DNA from: Actinorhabdospora filicis
GTDB taxonomy: Bacteria > Actinomycetota > Actinomycetes > Mycobacteriales > Micromonosporaceae
Assembly: GCF_030269765.1 (NCBI RefSeq)
Contig: NZ_BSTX01000007.1
Coordinates: 1-64,000, forward strand
Reading direction: 5' to 3'
Length of the DNA: 64,000 nt
The notes under the pieces are model-generated. The model did no database searches. It was not told the DNA's origin and saw nothing but the letters and a program-made list of their open reading frames with translations. The position numbers and the translations under genes are program-made. Within the stretch, counting starts at the first letter, position 1, and each line of letters opens with the position of its first letter. Positions 42,688 to 51,358 of this stretch are shown one piece after another.

Positions 42688-43005
42688 TCAGGCGGCCGAC
42701 AAGGTTCTCCGCGGCGCGCGACGGGCTACCGCCGCTCCGCGCACGGGGGTCTTCGGCGTCTGGGGGTTGTCGCGCTTGAAACGTTCCGACGCCTCGATGG
42801 CGTCACCGATCTGACCGTCCCAGCACAACCACGAGTGACACGGCCACGACTGACCGCACTCAGAACAGGTCTTCTCACCCTGGCGCGGCGTGTGCCGCTT
42901 CCACCAACGGACCTGAACGGTCCACAGTCCCGGGCAGATGACCCCCACCGGGCCCTCCTCGGGAGGCGGATTGTTCAAGTCGAACGGGCTCCTCACGTTC
43001 CCCAC
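42688..43005 (-). CDS. Small Cys/Trp-rich protein divergent from the XRE regulator
   Basis: A protein of about 105 residues. The middle has 'CPGLWTVQVRWWKRH' followed by 'CSECGQSWPCHSWLCWDG', a likely zinc-binding CxxC-x5-C-x4-C knuckle. The C-terminus is basic. GTG 43005 is taken as start; GTG 42996 after GGTGGGGAAC is equally plausible. It shares the intergenic region and its palindrome (43080-43104) with the XRE-DUF5753 gene and is therefore a candidate target of that regulator (inference). Family not recognised. Confidence 0.6.
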   Translation of the reverse strand: MGNVRSPFDLNNPPPEEGPVGVICPGLWTVQVRWWKRHTPRQGEKTCSECGQSWPCHSWLCWDGQIGDAIEASERFKRDNPQTPKTPVRGAAVARRAPRRTLSAA

Positions 43006-43079
43006 CCTCTCGTGATCACCGCGGCCATCTTGCGACCCGCGGTTGGGGTTCCCACCGTTTTTTGCTCTAGAGTGGAGAA

Positions 43080-43104
43080 TTGCAGATGCAGATTGTCTCT
43101 GCAA
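43080..43104. promoter_or_regulatory. Palindrome in the XRE divergent promoter region
   Basis: TTGCAGA (43080-43086) and TCTGCAA (43098-43104) form a 7-bp inverted repeat with an 11-bp spacer; TGCAGA occurs a second time within the spacer. It lies between the small Cys-rich gene and the XRE gene in an unusually AT-rich patch and is a likely operator of the XRE protein. Confidence 0.55.
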
Positions 43105-43188
43105 CACGTATCAGCAATTCGGGGACAAGATTTTTTTCGCGACGGGAGCGGGCGGGTCACGCCTACAGCTGACCCCCGGAGGTGTGAG

Positions 43189-44193
43189 ATGGCAGGAGTA
43201 TCGAAGGATCGGGATCCGGTGGGGCTCCCGGACGACGACGGGACTTCGCCAGGAGGCGATGAGGTGGTGACCAGTTCGAAGTCGCGCGGCGCCAATCCGA
43301 CCGTCCGCCGCCGCAGTCTCGGGGCGAGACTGCGGGATCTGCGGGAGAAGGCCGGAGTGACCGCCGACGAGGCCGCGTCCGCGCTGGACGTGCACTCGTC
43401 GACGATCTACCGCATCGAGCGCGGCAAGGTCGGCATCAAGCCGCGGGACGTCAAGACGCTGCTGGACCGCTACGGCATCGCCGGCGACCAGATCTCCGAG
43501 CTGGAGGGGCTGGCCCGCGAGGGACGCCAGCGCGGTTGGTGGGCGCGTTACTCGGAGACGATCTCGCCGCCCTACCAGACCTACGTGGGCCTGGAGACCG
43601 AGGCGACCTACCTGCACATCTACGACGCGATCATCATCAACGGGCTGCTCCAGACCCGCCGCTACGCCGAGGCCACCTTCAAGTTCGCCCCGGCCGGCGA
43701 CCCCAAGCTCATCGCGCAGCGCATCGAGCTGCGGATGGAGCGCCAGGAGCGGCTCAAGCTGATCTCCGGCGGCGCCGAGATGCGCCCGCCCTCCGATGAC
43801 GAGCCGACCGGCGGCGAGCCCCGTCCGCTGCAGCTGTGGGCGGTCATCGACGAGGCCGCGCTGCGCCGCATGATCGGCGGCAAGGACATCATGGAGGAGC
43901 AGCTGGCGCACCTCATCGAGATCGCCGGGTACTCCGGCGTGACCCTCCAGGTCCTGCCCTTCGACGGCGGCGCCTACCCGGGCATGCTCGGCACATTCAC
44001 GATCCTGCGGTTCGCCGGAGCCGACCCCGACGTGGTCTACGTCGAGGGCAAGACCGGGGACGTGTACGAGGAGAGCGAGGAGCAGGTCCGCCCGTACTGG
44101 CAGATCTTCGACAGCCTCCGCGCGGCGGCCCTGAGCCCGGTGGACACCCTGGAGTTCCTGCGCGAACTGCTGCGCGAGGTCAAGAACTCCTGA
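43189..44193 (+). CDS. XRE-family regulator with DUF5753 domain (WhiJ-like)
   Basis: A 334-residue DNA-binding protein. The Cro/CI helix-turn-helix is 'LREKAGVTADEAASALDVHS' near residue 52, after an acidic N-terminal extension. The DUF5753 domain covers about residues 130-330, with 'YDAIIINGLLQTRRYAEATF' and 'YVEGKTGDVYEESEEQVRPY'. Such genes pair with DUF397 genes in many copies across actinomycetes and influence development and antibiotic production (WhiJ, Scr1/Scr2). Its partner DUF397 gene is convergent at 44261. The ATG follows CGGAGGTG. An in-frame extension reaching back to 42835 is rejected because it crosses the promoter. Confidence 0.92.
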   Translation: MAGVSKDRDPVGLPDDDGTSPGGDEVVTSSKSRGANPTVRRRSLGARLRDLREKAGVTADEAASALDVHSSTIYRIERGKVGIKPRDVKTLLDRYGIAGDQISELEGLAREGRQRGWWARYSETISPPYQTYVGLETEATYLHIYDAIIINGLLQTRRYAEATFKFAPAGDPKLIAQRIELRMERQERLKLISGGAEMRPPSDDEPTGGEPRPLQLWAVIDEAALRRMIGGKDIMEEQLAHLIEIAGYSGVTLQVLPFDGGAYPGMLGTFTILRFAGADPDVVYVEGKTGDVYEESEEQVRPYWQIFDSLRAAALSPVDTLEFLRELLREVKNS

Positions 44194-44210
44194 CCCGCGC
44201 GAAGACGTGA

Positions 44211-44244
44211 AACGGCCCGGCCGCTCCCAGGCGACCGGGCCGTT
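44211..44244. terminator. Bidirectional terminator hairpin between XRE and DUF397 genes
   Basis: AACGGCCCGG (44211-44220) pairs with 44235-44244 over a 14-nt loop, between convergent genes. Confidence 0.65.
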
Positions 44245-44260
44245 CCGTGCGGTGCCGCCG

Positions 44261-44437
44261 TTACTCGGCGGCCACGTCCGTGAGGAGGCGGTGCCACTCG
44301 GCGAGGCCGACGGTCAGCGTCGGGCCGCCGCGGTCCTTCGTGTCGCGGACCTCCACGGAGGCGTCGAGCAGTCGCGCCTCCACGCAGGCGCCTTCATGAC
44401 CGGAGTAAGAGCTCTTGTGCCATTCCCTGGTCAGCAT
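44261..44437 (-). CDS. DUF397 protein, partner of the XRE-DUF5753 regulator
   Basis: A 58-residue protein starting 'MLTREWHKSSYSGHEGACVE' with the family's central 'VEVRDTKDRGGPTLTV' and C-terminal 'EWHRLL'. DUF397 proteins bind and modulate the adjacent XRE-DUF5753 protein, behaving like a toxin-antitoxin or anti-regulator pair. AGGTGGGAG just before the ATG at 44437 fixes the start; longer in-frame starts are rejected. It is convergent with its partner gene, 67 bp apart. Confidence 0.92.
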   Translation of the reverse strand: MLTREWHKSSYSGHEGACVEARLLDASVEVRDTKDRGGPTLTVGLAEWHRLLTDVAAE

Positions 44438-45020
44438 TGCTCCCACCTTTCTAGAACCTCTGGGCTTTGGGGCGCGTGCCGCGTGCGCATGCGGCACGTA
44501 CGTTCTCTCGGATATCCGTGTCCGTCGGCGAGAGGACGACCGGATGCCATCTCCGATCGGATCGCACACGCTTATACCGCGAATGCCGGTGTGCATGACG
44601 GACACCGTGTGCGACGTTTCCACGATCTCGCTGAATCGATCATGGCCTCTATTCAGTTCGTGGTCCGGGCCCCGGTCGGTCCGGGGCGGTAGCGCGGTCC
44701 GCGATGCCGACGGTTGGTCGACTCGTGGTCAGGCTATGCCGCCTTGTTCGGAGATTCGACGGACAATCACCGGTTCGTGTTGTCGGGAAATGGTCAGTTC
44801 CGATCGTTGACAAACTGACGAACCGATCAGCCGACGTCCACTGTGGACCTGACGTGGGCTTCGGCGACGGGCGCGTCCTTGGGTCAGTGCCCAGTTCAGG
44901 CGCGGTATTAACCGTCCAGTGTGCCCGGATGTGGAACCACCCCGGCGGAGTCGCCGGGGCGGAACGGTATTCGGGACGGTACGGTGTGCAGTCGCACAAA
45001 CTGTCCGTCGAAAGGGGCGG
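44438..45020. other. 583-bp gene-free region of lower GC
   Basis: The interval between the DUF397 start and the MFS stop holds short open frames but none with plausible protein character. A TTGACA at about 44807 lacks a matching -10. It has somewhat lower GC than its surroundings, especially 44740-44830. I see no repeat or RNA gene in it. Confidence 0.4.
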
Positions 45021-46502
45021 TTATTCGCCGTTTCGCCGGGTTGACTCCCCATTGGCGTAGGCCTCGTGACGCCGTCCGGCCGCGTGCGCCATGCGCGACG
45101 CCCACGGGCGCACGCCGATGCGGGCGCTGACCGGGCGCGTCCGCGACACCGGGCGCAGGCGCAGGACGGCCTCCTCGCCATCGCCGTCCACGCAGCAGGT
45201 CGTGCCCAGCCCGTGCGTGCCGACGAACTGCGCCTCGGGCGTCCGCTGCGGCCCGGGCAGCCGGACCGCGCAGGCGGCCACGCCGACGGCGAGCGGCAGC
45301 GTCGCCGACAGCAGCAGCGGCAGGGTGTACGTCCCGGCCACGTCGTGCAGGACGGTGAACAGCAGCGGCCCGAACGCGCTGGCGCCCACGCCGATCGCGG
45401 CGATCGTGCCGCGGATGGCGCCGATGTGGCGCACCCCGAACAGGCGCGGGGCGAGCCCGTCGCCGACGGGGGAGATCAGGTACCCGGCCGAGCCGAGGAC
45501 CAGGCCGAAGCCGATCGCCGACAGGCCCGGCGTGATCACCACCGCCCAGGCGAGCCCGGCGGCCAGGAAGCCGACGGTGACCGCGATGAGCAGGCGCGGG
45601 CTGGCCTTGTCCAGGACCGCCCCGGCGGCCAGCGCCATGAGCGTCCCGGCGACCGTCTGCGGCAGGAAGTTCCCGGCCGCGTCGGCGACCGACATGCCGT
45701 GCGCCTCGAAGAGGGCGACCTGGTGGAAGGCGACCGCGGAGGTGAGCAGGCCGGTGACGCCGACGGCGGCGGCCAGCACCCAGAAGTAGGGGGTGCGCAG
45801 GGCCTCGGCGCGGGTCATCCCGGCCTGGTCGCGCAGGGTCCCGGCGGTGGGCGGCTCGCCGTCCACGTGCTGGCCGAGGTCGGCGGGCCGGTTGCGGACA
45901 CCGAACACCGCGATCGGGAGGGCGATCAGCCACACGCCGACGCCCTGGACGAGCCACGCCGTCTGCCACGAGGAGGCGGCGATGACCTTCTCCATCGCGA
46001 TCGGCAGGAGGCAGATCCCGGCGAGCCCGAAGGCGGAGACCACGCCGGTGGCGATGCCCCGGCGGCGCTCGAACCAGTGCGCGGCGATGGTGGTCGCGGC
46101 CAGGCCGAGGGCGCCCTGCCCGAGCATGCGGATGCCGATGAACCCGGCGGTCAGGCCGGCGATCCCGGTGATGAAGGCCATCCCGATCAGGACCGCGCCG
46201 AGCCCGGCGGCGATGACGGTGATGGCGCGGCGGGAGCCGTAGCGGTCGACGAGGCGCCCGATGACGGGCATGGCCGCGGCGCCGGCGAGGGTGCCGATGA
46301 GGAAGGCGACCGACACCGCCGAGCGGCTGACGCCGAGGTCTTCGATGACGGGGTCGATGAACACGGAGACGCCGACGGTCTGTCCGGGCGAGGTGAGCGC
46401 GAGGAGCACGGCGGCGTATCCGGCCATCCGCCAGCCGTGGAAAACGGCGCGCGGGGATACGGCGGCGGGCGGCGAGAGGCTCACTGCGGTCCTTTCGGGC
46501 AT
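45021..46502 (-). CDS. MFS transporter
   Basis: A 493-residue major-facilitator protein with twelve predicted helices between about residues 20 and 405. The loop 2-3 motif is 'GRLVDRYGSRRAITV' (about 83-97), and 'GVSVFIDPVIEDLGVSRSAV' before it is typical of the oxalate/formate- and monocarboxylate-type branch. The last 85 residues are hydrophilic and Arg-rich, beyond the usual end of the family, which may reflect loss of the original stop codon. ATG 46502 was chosen. Substrate unknown. It is divergent from the 46854 gene, with a 351-bp gap that shows no further feature. Confidence 0.85.
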   Translation of the reverse strand: MPERTAVSLSPPAAVSPRAVFHGWRMAGYAAVLLALTSPGQTVGVSVFIDPVIEDLGVSRSAVSVAFLIGTLAGAAAMPVIGRLVDRYGSRRAITVIAAGLGAVLIGMAFITGIAGLTAGFIGIRMLGQGALGLAATTIAAHWFERRRGIATGVVSAFGLAGICLLPIAMEKVIAASSWQTAWLVQGVGVWLIALPIAVFGVRNRPADLGQHVDGEPPTAGTLRDQAGMTRAEALRTPYFWVLAAAVGVTGLLTSAVAFHQVALFEAHGMSVADAAGNFLPQTVAGTLMALAAGAVLDKASPRLLIAVTVGFLAAGLAWAVVITPGLSAIGFGLVLGSAGYLISPVGDGLAPRLFGVRHIGAIRGTIAAIGVGASAFGPLLFTVLHDVAGTYTLPLLLSATLPLAVGVAACAVRLPGPQRTPEAQFVGTHGLGTTCCVDGDGEEAVLRLRPVSRTRPVSARIGVRPWASRMAHAAGRRHEAYANGESTRRNGE

Positions 46503-46853
46503 GGGGTCTTCACTGTGGAAGAACGGGGGTATTTGGGGACGGCCTCGACGCCGCGCCACCATCATCACGCGCCCACCCCCTGGAAGGTGCCACTGCGTGG
46601 TCGTGAGCTCGCTTACAGCGCGTGATCCACGCTCGGTGACCCGTGGAATCCGGCCGAAAGGTGGATTAACGCTCGCGCGAAAAGTGGGTCTGACCTGCGG
46701 TTACGTCGATCGTTGCGGAGGGTGATCCCTCGATGGTGTGACGCGAAGAACCCTCCTCGGTGAGCCCGGGTGTACGCCACGCCCCGTGACGGTGCACCAT
46801 GGATGCGGGTCTGTGGCGTGGGATACACGGGCCCGTGACGGGAGGGACGGTTG

Positions 46854-47324
46854 ATGCTGGTCGGTGCGCCTGAGCCGGTTTACGCCCTCGACCGTGCCGA
46901 TGACATTCGCCCGGCCCTGCTGCTGCGGCTGGATCCCGAGGTGATCCAGGTGTGGCCGGGGGACGAGCGGGTGCTGTCGGCGTGGGAGTTTCTGCGCCTG
47001 TGGGGGTGGCGCATCATGAGCGATCCGGCCAGTGGCGGGATCCTCGATCTGTTCGCGTGGGGCCTGGTCGTGGCCAAGGGGGCCGACGGCGGGGACGACC
47101 TGGTGGCCGTGCGGCGTCCGGGCGGCGTGCTGTGGGAGGGCTCGGTCCCGCTCCCGGCCGACTGGCTGGCGAAGGTCGTGGCGCGCAAGGGGAGGCTGGT
47201 GCCCGCCTACGCGGTGCCGGACTCCTCGGCGGTGCTGACGCCCGGCGCGCTGTCCGACCGGGTCCGCAAGGCCGCCGACAACGAGCAGCTGCTCGGCGGG
47301 CGCATCCCGATCCGGGAGTCCTAG
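46854..47324 (+). CDS. Hypothetical protein, 156 aa
   Basis: A soluble protein of mixed character, 'ALDRADDIRPALLLRLDPEV' near the N-terminus and a regular C-terminal helix region. No motif recognised. The ATG at 46854 follows GGAGGG by about 7 nt; a TTG directly before it is in frame. The last bases overlap the end of a tiny convergent lipoprotein gene by 4 bp. Confidence 0.6.
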   Translation: MLVGAPEPVYALDRADDIRPALLLRLDPEVIQVWPGDERVLSAWEFLRLWGWRIMSDPASGGILDLFAWGLVVAKGADGGDDLVAVRRPGGVLWEGSVPLPADWLAKVVARKGRLVPAYAVPDSSAVLTPGALSDRVRKAADNEQLLGGRIPIRES

Positions 47325-47446
47325 GGTCCCTCGATCGCGCCGGGCTCGGCGAGCACGGCGCCGTCGCCGCTGCCGCAGCCGGTGAGCGCCAGCACGGTCA
47401 TTGCGGCCAGGACGAGTCCGCGCGCGAGTCGGGTCATGCCCTTCAT
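47321..47446 (-). CDS. Very small lipoprotein, 41 aa
   Basis: The translation has a basic start (MKGMTRLARG), a hydrophobic stretch and the lipobox LALTGC with Cys24, followed by only 17 residues. The frame ends at TAG 47321-47323. ATG 47437 is an alternative start. It is a credible secreted lipid-anchored peptide, but its short length leaves doubt; it could be the remnant of a longer lipoprotein. Convergent with the 46854 gene, overlapping 4 bp. Confidence 0.55.
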   Translation of the reverse strand: MKGMTRLARGLVLAAMTVLALTGCGSGDGAVLAEPGAIEGP

Positions 47447-47612
47447 GCTGCCGCAATCGGTACTCGCGCGGAGAAATTGCGCGAAATGCCGCCGCCCGGC
47501 CGTGGTCCCGGCCGCGTGACGTGGTCCACGCCCCGGTAATCGCCATCCATGCGGATGAGTCGGTGCAAATGGGGCAGGATGGTCGCAGTCAGCGATCCCG
47601 AAGGGAGCGAGT

Positions 47613-48122
47613 ATGAGTTATCTCGTTGCGGTGGCCTACCCGGACCCGCAGACCGCCCAGACCGTCCTCGGCAAGCTGGTCGAGATGCAGAAGGAAGAGC
47701 TCATCAAGCTGGAGGACGCCGTCGTCGTGGAGCGGCGCGGCGACGGCTCGGTGAAGCTGCGGCAGACCTCGTCGAACACCGCCATCGGCGCCACCGGCGG
47801 CGCCCTGTGGGGCGGTTTGATCGGGCTGCTGTTCTTCGCGCCGCTGCTGGGCATGGCCGTGGGAGCCGCGGCGGGCGCGGCCGGCGGCGCTATGACCGAC
47901 ACGGGCATCGACGACGGTTTCATGAAGAACCTGGGCAACGAGCTCCAGCCGGGCGGCGCGGCCCTGGTGATCCTGGTGCAGTCGGCGACCGAGGACAAGG
48001 TCCTGGACCGGCTGGGGCAGTACGGCGGCTCGATCATCCAGACCTCGTTGGACAGCGAGGCCGAGCAGCACCTGCGCGAGGCGGTCGCGGCACGGCAGGC
48101 CGAGGTCGCGCAGCGCGTGTGA
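47613..48122 (+). CDS. DUF1269-family protein
   Basis: A 169-residue protein. Beginning 'MSYLVAVAYPDPQTAQTVLG', it has 'IKLEDAVVVERRGDGSVKL' and then a Gly/Ala-rich hydrophobic hairpin (about residues 58-96), the features of DUF1269 membrane-associated proteins. The C-terminal half ('GNELQPGGAALVILVQSATE') completes the domain. GAAGGGAG precedes the ATG. Function is unknown in the family; stress-linked expression has been noted for some members. A palindromic terminator follows. Confidence 0.85.
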   Translation: MSYLVAVAYPDPQTAQTVLGKLVEMQKEELIKLEDAVVVERRGDGSVKLRQTSSNTAIGATGGALWGGLIGLLFFAPLLGMAVGAAAGAAGGAMTDTGIDDGFMKNLGNELQPGGAALVILVQSATEDKVLDRLGQYGGSIIQTSLDSEAEQHLREAVAARQAEVAQRV

Positions 48123-48135
48123 CCCGAGTGTGAGA

Positions 48136-48163
48136 AAGGGCCCCGGCGATCGCCGGGGCCCTT
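48136..48163. terminator. Palindromic terminator after the DUF1269 gene
   Basis: A 28-bp perfect palindrome centred at 48149/48150 followed by CTTCTT. It also lies just beyond the end of the convergent CDF gene (48195), so it may serve both. Confidence 0.75.
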
Positions 48164-48194
48164 CTTCGTGCGCGCTACCAGGAGAGCGCTCCTC

Positions 48195-49103
48195 CTACCA
48201 AGACAGGGTCTCGCAGTCGCGGGCGCTGCCCGCGGGCTCGACCTGGAGGGTGGCGTGGTGGATGCCGTAGCCGTCGTGGAGGGCCTGGCGGGCCTCGTTC
48301 AGCACGTCGCCGAGGTCGGCGCCGGCGTTGATGGAGAGGTGGACGGAGGCCACGTCCATGCCGGAGGTGAGGGTCCACACGTGCAGGTCGTGGACGTCCT
48401 CGACGCCGGGCACGCCGTGCAGGCTGCCGCGCACGGCCTCCACGTCCATCCCGGCGGGGGCCGACTGGAGCAGGATGCGCAGCGCGTCGCGGCCCAGGCG
48501 CCAGGTGCGGGGGAGGATGAACACGCCGATGGCCACGGCCATGATCGGGTCGGCGTACCACCAGCCGGTGAGCTGGATGATGAGCGCGGCGCCGATGACG
48601 CCGATGGAGCCGAGCATGTCGCCCAGGACCTCCAGGTAGGCGCCGCGCACGTTGATCGACTCCTTCGCGCCGTCCCGCAGCAGCAGGAACGAGGCGATGT
48701 TGGCGATGAGCCCGGCGACGGCGACGATCATCAGCGGGCCGGTCAGCACCTCCGGCGGGTCGCCGAAGCGGCGGACGGCCTCCACGAGCACCCAGATCGC
48801 CACGCCGAACAGCAGCGCGGCGTTGGCCAGGGCGGCCAGGACCTCCAGGCGGTAGAGGCCGAAGGTGCGGTGCCGGGCGCCGTCGGCGCGGCGGATGGCG
48901 AAGATCGCCGCGAGGGCCATGCCGATGCCGAGGGCGTCGGTGAACATGTGCGCGGCGTCCGAGATGAGCGCCAGCGAACCGGTCAGCACGCCACCGGCCA
49001 CCTCCAGGACCATGAATCCCGTGGTGATCACGAAGGCGGCCAGCAGCCGTGTTCTGTGCGCGTCCCCGAGGCTCTTGGCCCCATGGTCGTGTCCGGCGCC
49101 CAT
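48195..49103 (-). CDS. CDF-family cation efflux transporter
   Basis: A 302-residue cation diffusion facilitator with six helices (about residues 23-205). Metal site motifs are 'LALISDAAHMFTDALGIG' in helix II and 'YLEVLGDMLGSIGVIG' in helix V. The cytoplasmic C-terminal domain has 'GVPGVEDVHDLHVWTLTSGM'. A short His-containing N-terminus precedes helix I. It exports zinc or cobalt-like ions in exchange for protons. The ATG at 49103 after GGGAGGAACGACC is preferred to the upstream in-frame start at 49133. Confidence 0.92.
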   Translation of the reverse strand: MGAGHDHGAKSLGDAHRTRLLAAFVITTGFMVLEVAGGVLTGSLALISDAAHMFTDALGIGMALAAIFAIRRADGARHRTFGLYRLEVLAALANAALLFGVAIWVLVEAVRRFGDPPEVLTGPLMIVAVAGLIANIASFLLLRDGAKESINVRGAYLEVLGDMLGSIGVIGAALIIQLTGWWYADPIMAVAIGVFILPRTWRLGRDALRILLQSAPAGMDVEAVRGSLHGVPGVEDVHDLHVWTLTSGMDVASVHLSINAGADLGDVLNEARQALHDGYGIHHATLQVEPAGSARDCETLSW

Positions 49104-49261
49104 GGTCGTTCCTCCCGTTCGCTCCCCGGTCATTGTCCACTGTCAGGGCTTATGGCCGGGTGCGTTGGCAAGTGTCGAGAAACGCGGAATCCGAACATGC
49201 GGACATCGCCATAAGTGCATAAGCGACGAGCCGGGCGTCCGGGGACCTAACCTCACCGGAT

Positions 49262-50482
49262 ATGGACGGCATTTCCACCGATTCGGCCTGGTTCGGGCTG
49301 ACCCTCATCTTCGCCGCCGCCGTGCTGGCGCCACTGCTGTCCGACCGGCTGAACCGGTGGATCCCGGTGCCCTCGACGGTCCTGGAGATCGTGCTGGGCA
49401 TCCTGCTGGGACCGGTGTTCCTGCTCGTCCACGAGAACGTGGTCACCGGCTACTTCCACGACCTCGGCCTGGCGATGCTGTTCTTCCTGGCCGGCTACGA
49501 GATCGAGTTCGGGCGCATCAAGGGACGCCCGCTGACCCTGGCCAGCGCCGGCTGGATCATCGGCATCGCCGCCGGACTCGGGCTCGGCACGCTCGTCGGC
49601 GGCGGCTGGCGCGCCGGGGTCGTCATCGGCATCGCGGTCACCACCACCGCGCTGGGCACGATCCTGCCGATGGTGCGCGACGCCGGACTGCTGCCCACGA
49701 AGGTCGGCGCGCACATCATGGCCGTCGGCGCCATCGGGGAGTTCGCGCCCATGGCGGCGATCGTGGTCTTCTTCGGGCCGACCGGCGGCGGCGACCATCC
49801 ACCGTGGGTGCGGGCGGCGTTCGTCCTGCTGGCCGTGGCGGCGGCGTTCCTGGCGATGCGGCCGCGCTCGGAGCGCGTCGGGCGGCTGCTGACGGCGACC
49901 CTGGGCACCAGCGTCCAGTTCGCCGTCCGGCTGTCGATGCTCATGGTGGTCATGATGATCTGGATCGCCTACGAGCTGGGCCTGGACATCGTCCTCGGCG
50001 GGTTCGTGGCGGGCGTGGTGATCAGGCTGCTGATCTCCACCATCGAGCGCGAGGAGGCCGAGCGGGTCGCCTCGAAGCTGGACGCGGTGGGCTTCGGGTT
50101 CCTCGTGCCGTTCTTCTTCGTCACCACCGGCGTCGGCTACAACCTCAAGGCCCTCCTGGACAGCCCGTCGGCGCTGCTGGCGCTGCCGCTGTTCCTGCTG
50201 CTGTTCCTCGTCGTCCGCGGCGTGGTGACGTGGTTCGTGCTGCGGCGCGACTTCGGCCGGGCCGAGCGCCTGTCGCTGTCGCTGCTGGCCTCGACGCAGC
50301 TGCCGCTGGTCGTGGTGGTCGCCGGGATCGGCGCCGACACCGGGCGGATCAGTGCGGCGACGGAGTCCTCGCTGGTGGGGGCGGCGATGCTGTCGGTGCT
50401 GATCTTCCCGCTGCTGGCCATCCGGCCCGGGAAGGCGATGAAGCGGTTCACCGCCGATCACCTGGCCTCGGAGCCGACGTGA
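49262..50482 (+). CDS. CPA2-family cation/proton antiporter
   Basis: A 406-residue membrane protein with about twelve helices, of the KefB/NapA-like class. 'WIPVPSTVLEIVLGILLGPV' is the usual helix I-II segment, 'GLAMLFFLAGYEIEFGRIKG' helix III, and 'VGFGFLVPFFFVTTGVGYNL' the late conserved helix pair. There is no C-terminal TrkA nucleotide-binding domain, so it is the transport domain only. It exchanges sodium or potassium for protons. The start ATG at 49262 lies about 160 bp from the divergent CDF gene. Confidence 0.9.
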   Translation: MDGISTDSAWFGLTLIFAAAVLAPLLSDRLNRWIPVPSTVLEIVLGILLGPVFLLVHENVVTGYFHDLGLAMLFFLAGYEIEFGRIKGRPLTLASAGWIIGIAAGLGLGTLVGGGWRAGVVIGIAVTTTALGTILPMVRDAGLLPTKVGAHIMAVGAIGEFAPMAAIVVFFGPTGGGDHPPWVRAAFVLLAVAAAFLAMRPRSERVGRLLTATLGTSVQFAVRLSMLMVVMMIWIAYELGLDIVLGGFVAGVVIRLLISTIEREEAERVASKLDAVGFGFLVPFFFVTTGVGYNLKALLDSPSALLALPLFLLLFLVVRGVVTWFVLRRDFGRAERLSLSLLASTQLPLVVVVAGIGADTGRISAATESSLVGAAMLSVLIFPLLAIRPGKAMKRFTADHLASEPT

Positions 50483-50503
50483 CCGCCGGGCGACCTGTCA
50501 TGG

Positions 50504-50715
50504 CCGCCCCGGCGGCGCTCATGTGGACCCGGGGCGGCCGGAGCCGCGTCCCGCGACCCGTCCACGGCCGTCCCGGCGGCGCTCATGTGGACCCAGGGCG
50601 TGCTGTCTACGGCCGCCCCGATGGTGGCCGGGTGACCCGGCGCGGCCGGAGCCGCGTCCCGTGACCGTCCGCGGCCGCCCCGGCGGCGCTCACGTAACCC
50701 GGGAGCGGCCGGATC
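50504..50715. repeat. Degenerate GC-rich direct repeats
   Basis: 'GGCCGCCCCGGCGGCGCTCA' or a close variant recurs near 50504, 50569 and 50675, and 'GGCGGCCGGAGCCGCGTCCC' near 50534 with a variant at 50644. The units are about 60-100 bp and fill the gap between the antiporter and the DUF11 gene. The same words are absent from flanking genes. Confidence 0.7.
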
Positions 50716-50746
50716 GTTAACCCGAATGCACCATTCGGGGGGATCT

Positions 50747-51358
50747 ATGCGAAAGATCGTCCTGGCGGCCGTCGCCGCCTTCACTCTCTTCTCTTCTTCT
50801 CCAGCCTCCGCCGATCCGCCGTTCCCCGCGCCTTCGGGCCCGGCCCCGGTGGACCCGGCCTCCTTCACCGACGTGGGCGTCGCCCGTCTCGTGGTCGCCC
50901 TCGACGACGGCGCCGTGTCCGTCACCGAAGGCCAGCGCGTGACCTACACCGTCACCGTGGCCAATGACGGCGGCACCGCCTACGCCGACGCGCGCGTGGC
51001 GCACGTCCTGCCGTCCGGTGCCCGGCTGCACTCGGCCGCCGGGGCTGCGGGCGTCGACGGCGGCGAGGTCACCTGGCGGGTGCCGCTGGCGCCCGGCGAG
51101 CGCCGCGTCTTCACCGTGACCGCCGACGTGGTCTCCGGTGAGCTGACCGCGACGGTGTGCGTGGCCCCCGGTCCCGGGCGCGCCCTGGCGTCCTGTGCCA
51201 GCGACATCGACCTCTACGCGGCCTCTCCCGCGCGAAGGGCGTGGGCGGCGGCGGCCACCGTCGCGCTTACCGGCATAGTGGTCTCCGGCGGAGCGCTGCT
51301 GCTGTGGCGGCGCGCGGCCCTGAATAGCAGGCACCGGAGCGGGAAGGCGGCCCGATGA
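50747..51358 (+). CDS. Secreted DUF11-domain cell-surface protein
   Basis: A 203-residue protein. Signal peptide about residues 1-23 ending at 'SSPASA', then a proline-rich stretch and one DUF11 Ig-like domain (about 45-150, with 'VTYTVTVANDGGTAYADARV' and 'GEVTWRVPLAPGERRVFTV'). A C-terminal membrane helix (about 168-190) ends in basic residues, giving a surface-anchored protein without an LPxTG motif. GGGGGGATCT precedes the ATG. The stop overlaps the start of the binding-lipoprotein gene (ATGA), so the two are coupled and probably both at the cell surface. Confidence 0.8.
   Translation: MRKIVLAAVAAFTLFSSSPASADPPFPAPSGPAPVDPASFTDVGVARLVVALDDGAVSVTEGQRVTYTVTVANDGGTAYADARVAHVLPSGARLHSAAGAAGVDGGEVTWRVPLAPGERRVFTVTADVVSGELTATVCVAPGPGRALASCASDIDLYAASPARRAWAAAATVALTGIVVSGGALLLWRRAALNSRHRSGKAAR

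Noticed and set aside
44649..44999. 116-residue frame in the 44.4-45.0 kb gap
   Set aside because: Thr/Pro/Arg-rich with no motif; no ribosome binding site.
50504..50715. CRISPR array in the repeat block
   Set aside because: Unit lengths and spacing are irregular, spacers are not unique and no cas genes are present.
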